46,366 bases of DNA. Origin: Parabacteroides sp. PFB2-10 (GTDB taxonomy: Bacteria; Bacteroidota; Bacteroidia; Bacteroidales; Tannerellaceae). This document shows positions 9,246-16,543 of this stretch, one piece after another (positions within the stretch are counted from its first letter, which is position 1; each line of letters starts with the position of its first letter). The DNA lies in the NCBI RefSeq assembly GCF_029893085.1, contig NZ_JARXWI010000022.1:1-46366 (forward strand), in the 5' to 3' direction. The notes beneath the pieces are model-generated. The model was given only the letters and a program-made list of their open reading frames with translations. It ran no database searches and had not been told where the DNA came from. Position numbers and translations under genes: made by a program.

Positions 9246-9327
9246 CAATTTCGTGTTCACCCATTGATTTTTCTATTTCACGACGAAAGTAAAAGAAGAG
9301 AAAAGGATTCTGTCCATATTTGTCCAT

Positions 9328-10755
9328 ATGAAGAAAAACAGGATAGTAGTGATCGTTACCGTTTTCACGGTTCTTCTATATACCGGTCTTATCATCGGGT
9401 GGCATCTGTATACCCCTTATGAAGATCTTACTATCCAAGCCCCCGGTGCCGACAATCGTCCCGAAGGAACCGCCCGGAAGGCCGACGATGTGTTGATCGG
9501 TGAATTCTTTATGAAGTATGAAGAGGATGCCGACGTGGGTTCCCTGACAGGAAAATGGAATAGTTTCCGGGGAGAGCAAACCAACAATATCATTCAGACA
9601 GACGATATCATTCATACGGGCGAAGAGGCATACCCTGAGATGTGGAGCATAGAGACAGGGGAAGGGCATGCCGCTCCCGTTATCTATAACGGCAGGGTCT
9701 ACCTATTGGATTACAACGAACAGCTCAATTCGGACGCTCTCCGTTGTTTCTCCTTAGAAACGGGACAGGAGTTATGGCGCCGTTGGTATCGCGTACCGAT
9801 CAAGCGCAATCATGGTTTCTCGCGCACGGTGCCTGCCATTGGTGATGATTATATTATCACCATCGGCCCCGAAGGGCATGTGATGTGTTGCGATCCGGTG
9901 ACAGGCGATATGAAATGGTCGCTCGATATGCAAAAAGAATACAAAACGGAAGTGCCCTTCTGGTACACCGGCCAATGCCCACGGGTTGACAACGGCGTAG
10001 TTATCCTGGCTCCTGCCGGCGAAGAGGTCTTATTGGCCGGGCTCGACTGCCGAACGGGAGAAACGCTTTGGACTACGCCCAACACATTGAACTATAAGAT
10101 GTCGCACTCTTCTGTCATGCCGATGACACTCGGCGGCAAGAAGACCTATGTTTATATAGGCGTAGGCGGTGTCTGCGGCGTGTCGGCAGAGGAAAATGAC
10201 CGGGGAACTCTTTTGTGGAACACCTCCAAATGGCAGCCTTCGGTCGTGGCTCCTTCTCCTCTCCAGGTCTCCAGCAATCAGCTCTTTCTGGTGGCCGGCT
10301 ACGGCACCGGGGGCGCACTTTTGCAGGTCGACCGTTCGGGCAACGCATGGACAGCCACGGTGACCGACCAGTATAAACCCAATGAAGGTTTATCCAGCGA
10401 GCAACAGACACCGATATTCTACAACAATATGATCATCAGTGTGATGCCAAAGGATGGAGGCGGGCATCGGGGCAAATTAGTCTGTTATTCTCCTTCCAAC
10501 CTACGCTCGCCCATCTGGACATCGGCTGCCGACGAACGTTTCGGTCTCGGTCCTTACCTGATGATTAATAACCATCTCTTCGTTTTCAAAGATGATGGCG
10601 AACTCTATGTGTATGAGGTCGGGCAACGGGATTTAAAATTGCTCAAGAAGCAACGCATCATGGACGGCGCCGACGCCTGGGGTCCCTTGGCTTATGCCGA
10701 TGGACGGCTGATCGTCAGGGATGCCCATGTGGTTAAATGTCTTAAAATCGGATAA
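9328..10755 (+). CDS. Membrane-anchored PQQ-like beta-propeller protein 3
   Basis: A 475-residue protein whose hydrophobic N-terminal segment (about residues 5-27) lacks an obvious signal-peptidase site, so it is probably an inner-membrane anchor with the propeller in the periplasm. Blades show the TGQELW / TGDMKW / TGETLW pattern. A histidine-rich stretch is absent, and no quinone-binding set is recognisable. It lies 82 bases after the tandem propellers, with direct repeats of GTCCATAT just before its start, and its stop is one base before the next start. It is likely part of the same envelope complex. Confidence 0.8.
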   Translation: MKKNRIVVIVTVFTVLLYTGLIIGWHLYTPYEDLTIQAPGADNRPEGTARKADDVLIGEFFMKYEEDADVGSLTGKWNSFRGEQTNNIIQTDDIIHTGEEAYPEMWSIETGEGHAAPVIYNGRVYLLDYNEQLNSDALRCFSLETGQELWRRWYRVPIKRNHGFSRTVPAIGDDYIITIGPEGHVMCCDPVTGDMKWSLDMQKEYKTEVPFWYTGQCPRVDNGVVILAPAGEEVLLAGLDCRTGETLWTTPNTLNYKMSHSSVMPMTLGGKKTYVYIGVGGVCGVSAEENDRGTLLWNTSKWQPSVVAPSPLQVSSNQLFLVAGYGTGGALLQVDRSGNAWTATVTDQYKPNEGLSSEQQTPIFYNNMIISVMPKDGGGHRGKLVCYSPSNLRSPIWTSAADERFGLGPYLMINNHLFVFKDDGELYVYEVGQRDLKLLKKQRIMDGADAWGPLAYADGRLIVRDAHVVKCLKIG

Positions 10756-10756
10756 G

Positions 10757-11764
10757 ATGAAAAAGAATACGATCTCACGAAAAGAGTTTTTTCAGGTTTG
10801 TGGCTCGATCCTGGCAGGCGGCAGCATATTGGGCGGCTCGGCGCTGTTGCTGGCAAAAAGGGGTAACCCCAACCTGGCGGAGGTGGGGACAGCCTCCTCG
10901 CGTGAAACAACCGGGACATCACCCTATCGACAGGTGTCGGCATTCACGGTGCCCGATCCGATTGAAGCCTTTGAGTTGTATGACGACAAATTAATCGCCG
11001 CCGCTGCCGGTCAGCTCTATATCTATGCACAGGATGGCGCCTTATTGAATAACTTTATCATAGACAGTCACCTGCGCGATATCGCTGTGGCAAACGGATT
11101 GATCTACCTCCTGTTTCCTACCCGTATCGAAGTGTACAACGAATCCGGTGACGCTATACGCAACTGGGAAGCCTGTAGCGATGAGTCCGACTACTGCTCT
11201 TTGGCAGTCACCCCCGAAGCTGTTTTCGTCACGGATGCAGCCGCGAAGAATATCTGCCAATACACATTGGAAGGCGGTTTCCGGAGGTTTATTCAAAGCC
11301 CTAATCGCTTTATCATTCCCAGCTATTCGTTTGATATCACCTATGCCGATGGCGTGATCTATTGTTCCAACTCCGGACGTCATCAGATAGAAAGCTACAC
11401 CGTCGACGGTGAATATATCGCCGCCTTCGGGCAGGCAGGAGATGCGGCGGGCATGTTCTGCGGATGCTGTAATCCGGCTCGTTTAGCCTATACCGCTTCC
11501 GGCGAGCTTATCACTTCCGAAAAAGGGAACCCGCGCATCAGTTGTTACAGCCCCGACGGAGAGTTCCGGAGCGTTCTTCTCGACAGCAAGACCCTCGGAG
11601 GAGGCAATGTAGCTTACGACGTGAAAGTATCCGGCGACCGCCTCTTCGTTGCCGGCAAGAATAAGATATCGACTTTCCGGTACGATAAAACATTGGCTGC
11701 AAAAACAGCCTGTTCCGTCTGCGGAGTAAGTAACTGCCCGCTGCGAAAAGGACTAACAATTTAA
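10757..11764 (+). CDS. Tat-type NHL-like beta-propeller with a cysteine-rich tail
   Basis: A 335-residue protein. The N-terminus has SRKEFF followed by a glycine-rich hydrophobic stretch, resembling a twin-arginine signal with Arg-Lys, and shares its GSILAGGSIL-type core with the ferredoxin encoded at 12638. The body has six NHL-like repeats (ESYTVDGEYIAAFG, CYSPDGEFRS). A GMFCGCCNP motif near 233-238 and the C-terminal CSVCGVSNC (about 318-326) could bind an Fe-S cluster or metal. ATG 10757 is chosen one base after the previous stop; an upstream start at 10721 would prepend a non-signal sequence. Tat export would suit a cytoplasmically assembled cofactor, but no tat genes are in view. Confidence 0.75.
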   Translation: MKKNTISRKEFFQVCGSILAGGSILGGSALLLAKRGNPNLAEVGTASSRETTGTSPYRQVSAFTVPDPIEAFELYDDKLIAAAAGQLYIYAQDGALLNNFIIDSHLRDIAVANGLIYLLFPTRIEVYNESGDAIRNWEACSDESDYCSLAVTPEAVFVTDAAAKNICQYTLEGGFRRFIQSPNRFIIPSYSFDITYADGVIYCSNSGRHQIESYTVDGEYIAAFGQAGDAAGMFCGCCNPARLAYTASGELITSEKGNPRISCYSPDGEFRSVLLDSKTLGGGNVAYDVKVSGDRLFVAGKNKISTFRYDKTLAAKTACSVCGVSNCPLRKGLTI

Positions 11765-11860
11765 TATGTAACTCTGTGTAACAGAGAGAAGATAAGTGTT
11801 CTTTGACATATTGGTTTACACGTTTTATTCGTATCTTTATCGAATGTATGCTTGTTCTAT

Positions 11861-11963
11861 CAATTGCCGTCTGCTTTAGCTGACGGTGATAAAAAACAAC
11901 AAAGAAGGCTTTAGCCGAAAGAGTGAACATCTTTTGTCCGTCGGTTAAAACCGAAGGCAATTT
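11861..11963. repeat. REP pair upstream of the RAYT gene
   Basis: Two palindromic units. The first, 11861-11886, starts CAATTGCCGTC and folds through a TTTA loop. The second, 11907-11963, starts GGCTTTAGCC and ends with a TCGGTTAAAACCGA hairpin before GGCAATTT. The units are inverted relative to each other (CAATTGCC against GGCAATTT) and recur in the same order on the other side of the transposase gene. Confidence 0.8.
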
Positions 11964-12012
11964 ATTACTGAGAAATCTCAAAAAGAACCAAAAACTAAAT
12001 AAACCAAACCTT

Positions 12013-12441
12013 ATGCCATTCATTAAAATCATGCTTCACTGTGTTTGGAGCACTAAAAACAGGGAACCTTTTTTATCCGACAAAACAATCCGGCATGAAT
12101 TATTCAAACATATTCTGGCGAATGCACGGGAGAAAGGCATCTTTATTGACCATATTGGAGGAGAGAAAGAACATGTCCATTGTTTGATATCTCTTGGCTG
12201 TGAGCAAAACATCTCAAAAATCATTCAATTAATAAAAGGAGAATCCTCCCATTGGTTCAATAAAATATTTGGACAAAGGCTTGAATGGCAGGACGATTAT
12301 TTTGTTGTTTCGGTCAGTGAAAGTCAACTTTCAAAAGTACGGGCATATATTCTAAATCAGGAAGAGCATCACAAAAGGAAGAACTTCAATGATGAGAGTG
12401 AAGAGTTTATCAATAAACACAACTTCATGCGAAATAAATAG
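12013..12441 (+). CDS. REP-associated tyrosine transposase (RAYT, IS200-like Y1)
   Basis: A 142-residue single-domain HUH endonuclease. It has the HxH pair HVH at residues 54-56 and the candidate catalytic Tyr112 in KVRAYILNQEEHHK, as in TnpA_REP/RAYT and IS200 transposases. The N-terminus carries the family motif VWSTKNREPFL. ATG 12013 gives the standard family length; the in-frame extension upstream would translate the REP palindrome and is rejected. The gene is bracketed on both sides by REP palindromes, the usual arrangement for a RAYT acting on single-stranded REP DNA. It sits inside the redox operon and is probably a selfish or domesticated insertion. Confidence 0.88.
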   Translation: MPFIKIMLHCVWSTKNREPFLSDKTIRHELFKHILANAREKGIFIDHIGGEKEHVHCLISLGCEQNISKIIQLIKGESSHWFNKIFGQRLEWQDDYFVVSVSESQLSKVRAYILNQEEHHKRKNFNDESEEFINKHNFMRNK

Positions 12442-12460
12442 CTAAAAGTATTAAGACTTT

Positions 12461-12589
12461 GGCTAAAGCCGAAAGAGTGGGCATCTTTTGTCCGTCGGTT
12501 AAAACCGACGGCAATTGATCACAGCAATTAATCACTGAGCAATATATTTGTTTTATTCATTGATCAATTGCCGTCTGCTTTAGCTGACG
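12461..12589. repeat. REP pair downstream of the RAYT gene
   Basis: Unit 12461-12517 repeats 11907-11963 in direct orientation with few changes and has a better hairpin (CCGTCGGTT-AA-AACCGACGG). Unit 12565-12589 repeats 11861-11886. The RAYT gene therefore lies between two copies of a bipartite inverted REP element. Confidence 0.8.
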
Positions 12590-12637
12590 TGTAAACCCAT
12601 ATCCAAAGTTTACACGTTTTTTTATTTGTGTGTGATT

Positions 12638-13210
12638 ATGAAGCAAAAGAACGAACATAAAAACAGCCCCATAGCGCGCCGGAGGTTTCTGCGGCTGTTC
12701 GGGTCGGCGGTGGCGGGGGGAAGCATCCTGGCTGTTACCGGCGGGCTGATAGGGAAAGCACGGGGAGAAGAGGCTAGCCTTTACTGGCAGATCGACCCGC
12801 AGAAGTGTACTCAGTGCGGACGCTGCGAGACTCATTGCGTATTGCCCATATCGGCCGTGAAATGTATCCATGCCAATAAAGTATGTGGATACTGCGATTT
12901 GTGTGGCGGCTATTATCGTTCCAACGTCAAGGAACTCAATACGGCTGCCGAAAACCTGATGTGTCCGACAGGAGCCATCACACGCAAATATGTGGAAGAT
13001 CCCTATTTTGAATATACGATCAACGAAGACCTCTGCAACGGCTGCGGGAAATGTGTGAAAGGCTGTAGCTCGTTCGGAAACGGTTCGCTCTACCTGCAGA
13101 TCAAGCGTGATCTGTGTACCGATTGCAACGAATGTAAAATTGCCACCGTATGCGCATCAAATGCCATCACGCGTGTGCCGTTGAGCGTCGCCTATAAACT
13201 GAAGGATTGA
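12638..13210 (+). CDS. Tat-type polyferredoxin, probably periplasmic
   Basis: A 190-residue protein with a twin-arginine-like signal (ARRRFLRLFGS, about 13-23) before a hydrophobic stretch. Cysteine groups follow: CTQCGRCETHC, CIHANKVCGYCDLC, CPTG, CNGCGKCVKGC and CTDCNECKIATVC, suggesting about three to four [4Fe-4S] clusters as in NrfC/RnfB-type carriers. Tat export of a folded Fe-S protein fits a periplasmic electron carrier. ATG 12638 is preferred to the TTG at 12626. It is separated from the upstream genes by the RAYT insertion and from the NapH-like gene by 240 bases containing a dispersed repeat. It could be the periplasmic acceptor of the neighbouring NapH-like protein. Confidence 0.8.
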   Translation: MKQKNEHKNSPIARRRFLRLFGSAVAGGSILAVTGGLIGKARGEEASLYWQIDPQKCTQCGRCETHCVLPISAVKCIHANKVCGYCDLCGGYYRSNVKELNTAAENLMCPTGAITRKYVEDPYFEYTINEDLCNGCGKCVKGCSSFGNGSLYLQIKRDLCTDCNECKIATVCASNAITRVPLSVAYKLKD

Positions 13211-13317
13211 ACGGTTGATCTTGACTTATTGTAGGAAAATCGATCGAATAAGGATTAGTTAACGAACGTTAAGCGGACTGTTTTCGGCCGAAATACAAAA
13301 TATCATTTTGATATTTT

Positions 13318-13421
13318 GGCGGGAGTTTCTTTCCGAAATGGCAGGAGTATTTTTACAAACTCCCGGGAGAAACATTTTTTAACGTATCATATTGTAAAGC
13401 AAAAAGGCGGTTTTGCTTACA
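13318..13421. repeat. Dispersed CTCCCGGGAG intergenic repeat, copy A
   Basis: The order is a GGCGGGAGTTT segment, GGCAGGAG, then ACAAACTCCCGGGAGAAAC, AACGTAT, and a hairpin around GTAAAGCAAAA / TTTTGCTTAC. Positions 13355-13387 (33 bases) are identical to 30700-30732. The copy lies in the 240-base gap upstream of the NapH-like gene. An AAAATATCA / TGATATTTT palindrome precedes it. Confidence 0.75.
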
Positions 13422-13450
13422 TTTTGCTTTTTAACATTTAGAGATAAATA

Positions 13451-14713
13451 ATGAAGAATTGTAGAAAAATAGGCTTATTGTCTTCCCTCCTTATGGCTGT
13501 GGGAATGGCTTTTGCTCAGAACAGGTTTCCCAAACCCGATTTTGAGTCGGGATACCAATACCCGGATATGACCTATCCCATCCCGGATGAGACCTTGTGG
13601 ACTGCGCTCGACATTTTTCTCCTCATCGCATTGATGAGCTTTGTGGCATGGGCTGTCATCCGAAAGCGCACCCGCAAACCCATTATCTGGGTGTCTATTA
13701 TCTCGGTCGCTTATTTCGGTTTTTTTCGCAGCGGATGCGTTTGTAGCATAGGTTCTATTCAGAATGTGGCATTGGCATTGGTCGACAACAGCTATGTGTT
13801 ACCGATTTCCGTTTTCTTATTCTTTATGCTTCCGGTGGTGTTTGCCTTTCTTTTCGGCCGGGTGTTCTGTGCCGGCGTATGTCCGTTCGGTGCCCTGCAG
13901 GAACTGGTCAATCTAAAAAACTACCGATTGCCGAAAGCCGTTACAACGGCACTGGGCATGATTCCCTGGATCTACCTTGTTTTCGCCCTATTGTATGCCA
14001 TCACTCGTAGTAGCTTTATCATCTGCCGCTTTGACCCCTTTATCGGGATATTCCGCCTGGGCGGAGATATCGGGCTCATCCTTTTCGGCGTTTTATTGTT
14101 GATTACTTCTGTTTTTATCGGAAGGCCGTTCTGCCGTTTTCTTTGCCCTTATGGTGCGCTGTTGAGCCTCTTTTCGCGGGTATCGATCTGGAAAGTGGAG
14201 ATCACCCAAAAGCCCTGCATCAATTGTGAACTTTGCCACCATGCCTGTCCGGTGGATGCCATCCGGGCGCCCTACGACAATAAAGTGAAAGAAACCCGCC
14301 TGGAGGGAGTGAAACGAATTATGCACTACTGCATCGTCCTGCCGTTGATCATTGTAGCCGGAGCTTTTCTGATGCAGTCGTTCAGTGGCCAGCTTAGCCG
14401 GGTGCATAAAGAGGTGAAACTCTATGATATGGTGATGCAACACGAAGCCGATCCGCAGGATATCCTCTCGGTAGAGCTCGAAGCTTTTTACGGGCAGGGA
14501 GGCACATTGGAAGAGCTAACGGAAGCATACAACGCGGTGCAGGCTGATTTCAGACTCTATGCCGCGATTGCCGGGGCATTGATCGGATTGGTGATTGGTC
14601 TAACCTTGATAAGCCTCTCCCTCAAACGCACCCGCACACTCTATGAGATAGATCATGCCGCCTGCGTAGCCTGTGGCAAATGTTTCAGCTATTGTCCGCA
14701 AAATAAAATATGA
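13451..14713 (+). CDS. NapH/NosR-like membrane Fe-S protein
   Basis: A 420-residue protein with a signal-like first segment and about six transmembrane helices. It has two CxxxCP motifs on the hydrophobic part (FCAGVCPFGAL near 139 and FCRFLCPYGAL near 227), a CVCSIGS motif near 97, a ferredoxin motif CINCELCHHACP near 256-267 and a final CVACGKCFSYCP at the C-terminus. This is the architecture of NapH, NosR and RdxA-type proteins that move electrons between membrane and periplasmic partners. The stop overlaps the next start (ATGA at 14710). It may bridge the cytoplasmic NADH-oxidising module and the Tat ferredoxin; this topology is inferred. Confidence 0.82.
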   Translation: MKNCRKIGLLSSLLMAVGMAFAQNRFPKPDFESGYQYPDMTYPIPDETLWTALDIFLLIALMSFVAWAVIRKRTRKPIIWVSIISVAYFGFFRSGCVCSIGSIQNVALALVDNSYVLPISVFLFFMLPVVFAFLFGRVFCAGVCPFGALQELVNLKNYRLPKAVTTALGMIPWIYLVFALLYAITRSSFIICRFDPFIGIFRLGGDIGLILFGVLLLITSVFIGRPFCRFLCPYGALLSLFSRVSIWKVEITQKPCINCELCHHACPVDAIRAPYDNKVKETRLEGVKRIMHYCIVLPLIIVAGAFLMQSFSGQLSRVHKEVKLYDMVMQHEADPQDILSVELEAFYGQGGTLEELTEAYNAVQADFRLYAAIAGALIGLVIGLTLISLSLKRTRTLYEIDHAACVACGKCFSYCPQNKI

Positions 14714-16542
14714 ACATGAAGAAAGCGATCCTCAGAAATATAGCCATTGTTTCGGCCATCTTTATTGTCACCTTCTCGATTATGTTGATCACCAACTATT
14801 TCCAGGTGAGAGGCACCACCCCTTTGCAAGCGGAGGTGGTAGAGACATTAAAGGAATTGAACGACCAACAGGCCGGAAACCCGGCTCTGCAGGAGCAGAT
14901 CCGCCAACTCGACCTATTGGCGCGGAAAGCCTATTTCGTGCGGATGGATCATCTGATGACAGGTGTTTATATCCTGTTGGGTATGTTGGCGGTATTTATT
15001 ATTTCTGCCCGTTTCTATTTTGCCCATGAGAAAGAGATCCCCGGCAAAGAGATCGACCCGATCGATGAATGGGCCATTAAAACGCAAGCCCGGAAATATG
15101 TTGTCTGGGCAGCGGTCGGACTGGCGGCTATCGCACTTATCATGGTAGTGATGACTTCTCCTTATCTTCAGAAACCACCAAGTGGGGAAGAAAACAAGGA
15201 AACCGAGATGATCGTTCAGGCAGTGGATGCCGATGAGCAGGCGATGCCTCAGGAGGCAGTAACGGAAGAGGCGATACCGGATGCCCCGACAGAAGAAGAG
15301 GAGAAGGAATTCATAACAGAAGATACCACCTCTCAGGATATAGAAGCTGAAGCGGTAGAAGCACCCGCTGTCGAAGCGGCTCCGCAGCCTGTTGTATCCA
15401 AAGTGACCCATCATGCCTTCCGTGGGAATCAGTCCAACGGCATTTCGTCGGCAAAAGGCCTGCCGGCACGATGGGATCTCAGTAATGGAACCCATATTGC
15501 CTGGCGACAGGAGGTGCCGCGTAGGGGATATAACTCCCCCGTGATAAGCGGAAACCGGGTATTCTTCTCCGGAGCGGACGAAGAGGCGCGCGAGCTTTAT
15601 TGTTATGACCTCACCACAGGTGAAAAACTATGGACGCTGACTGCTGCCAATATTCCGGGATCGCCGGCACAGATGCCCCAGACAACGGAAGACACCGGGC
15701 TGGCAGCCTCAACAGTGGCTACCAACGGGAACCAGGTCTGCGCCATCTTTGCCACAGGCGATATCATCTGTGCCGATATGGAAGGCCGGCAACTCTGGGC
15801 CAAGAACTTGGGCGTTCCCGACAATCATTACGGATATGCCTCCTCCCTCCTTATTTTCGGTCAGACGGTTATCGTGCAATACGACAACCGAAACACCCCG
15901 AAAGTCATGGCATTCGACCTGGCTACGGGGGCGGAACGGTGGAGTAAAAGCCGTACGGAGAAAGTAACCTGGAGCTCTCCAATCATAGCTTCTGTAGGCA
16001 ATGCTTCGCAATTAGTTCTGATGGGCAATCCGGCTATTACGGGTTATAATCCCCAAACCGGCGAACAGCTCTGGCGGGTGGAATGCCTTAGCGGCGAGGT
16101 AGGTTCCAGCGCCTGCAGTGCCAACGGCATTATCTTCGGAGCAAGCGAGTATTCCAAACTGGTGGCTATCAATGGTGCCGACGGCAGCCTCTTATGGGAA
16201 AGTGTTGAATACCTGCCGGAAGTGTCCAGTCCCGTTGCCACCAAAGACAACCTCTACCTGGCAACCAGCTACGGGGTGGTCGTCTCCTTCGATACACAAA
16301 CGGGGGAACTGCGTAAGGAACATGAGCTGAACACCGAATTCTATTCTTCTCCGGTCATTGCGGAAGGCAAAATATACCTGTTCAGCAACGATGGGAAGAT
16401 GCATATATTCGCTGCCAACGACGAGTTCAACCTGATCGATTCATTTGAAACCGGAGAGAGAACCTTTGCGACTCCTGCCTTTACCGATGGCAAGATCGTG
16501 GTACGGACTGAAAAGAGTATTTATTGTGTATCAGCAAATTAA
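14710..16542 (+). CDS. Three-helix membrane domain fused to a PQQ-like beta-propeller
   Basis: A 610-residue protein. Residues 1-160 contain three transmembrane helices (about 8-26, 82-102 and 137-155). Residues ~160-235 form an acidic, Glu/Ala/Pro-rich linker. Residues ~240-610 are a PQQ_2/BamB-type propeller (TGEKLWTL, TGEQLWRV, ADGSLLWESV, TGELRKEH). The linker should let the propeller reach across the periplasm. The gene overlaps the NapH-like gene by four bases, and its stop is one base from the NuoEF start, so membrane Fe-S protein, propeller and NADH module are tightly coupled. I know of no described protein with this exact architecture. Confidence 0.8.
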   Translation: MNMKKAILRNIAIVSAIFIVTFSIMLITNYFQVRGTTPLQAEVVETLKELNDQQAGNPALQEQIRQLDLLARKAYFVRMDHLMTGVYILLGMLAVFIISARFYFAHEKEIPGKEIDPIDEWAIKTQARKYVVWAAVGLAAIALIMVVMTSPYLQKPPSGEENKETEMIVQAVDADEQAMPQEAVTEEAIPDAPTEEEEKEFITEDTTSQDIEAEAVEAPAVEAAPQPVVSKVTHHAFRGNQSNGISSAKGLPARWDLSNGTHIAWRQEVPRRGYNSPVISGNRVFFSGADEEARELYCYDLTTGEKLWTLTAANIPGSPAQMPQTTEDTGLAASTVATNGNQVCAIFATGDIICADMEGRQLWAKNLGVPDNHYGYASSLLIFGQTVIVQYDNRNTPKVMAFDLATGAERWSKSRTEKVTWSSPIIASVGNASQLVLMGNPAITGYNPQTGEQLWRVECLSGEVGSSACSANGIIFGASEYSKLVAINGADGSLLWESVEYLPEVSSPVATKDNLYLATSYGVVVSFDTQTGELRKEHELNTEFYSSPVIAEGKIYLFSNDGKMHIFAANDEFNLIDSFETGERTFATPAFTDGKIVVRTEKSIYCVSAN

Positions 16543-16543
16543 T

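Noticed and set aside
8454-9260. 268-residue minus-strand open frame
   Set aside because: It lies wholly opposite a clear beta-propeller gene, and its translation has no domain-like pattern; it is a codon-bias shadow.
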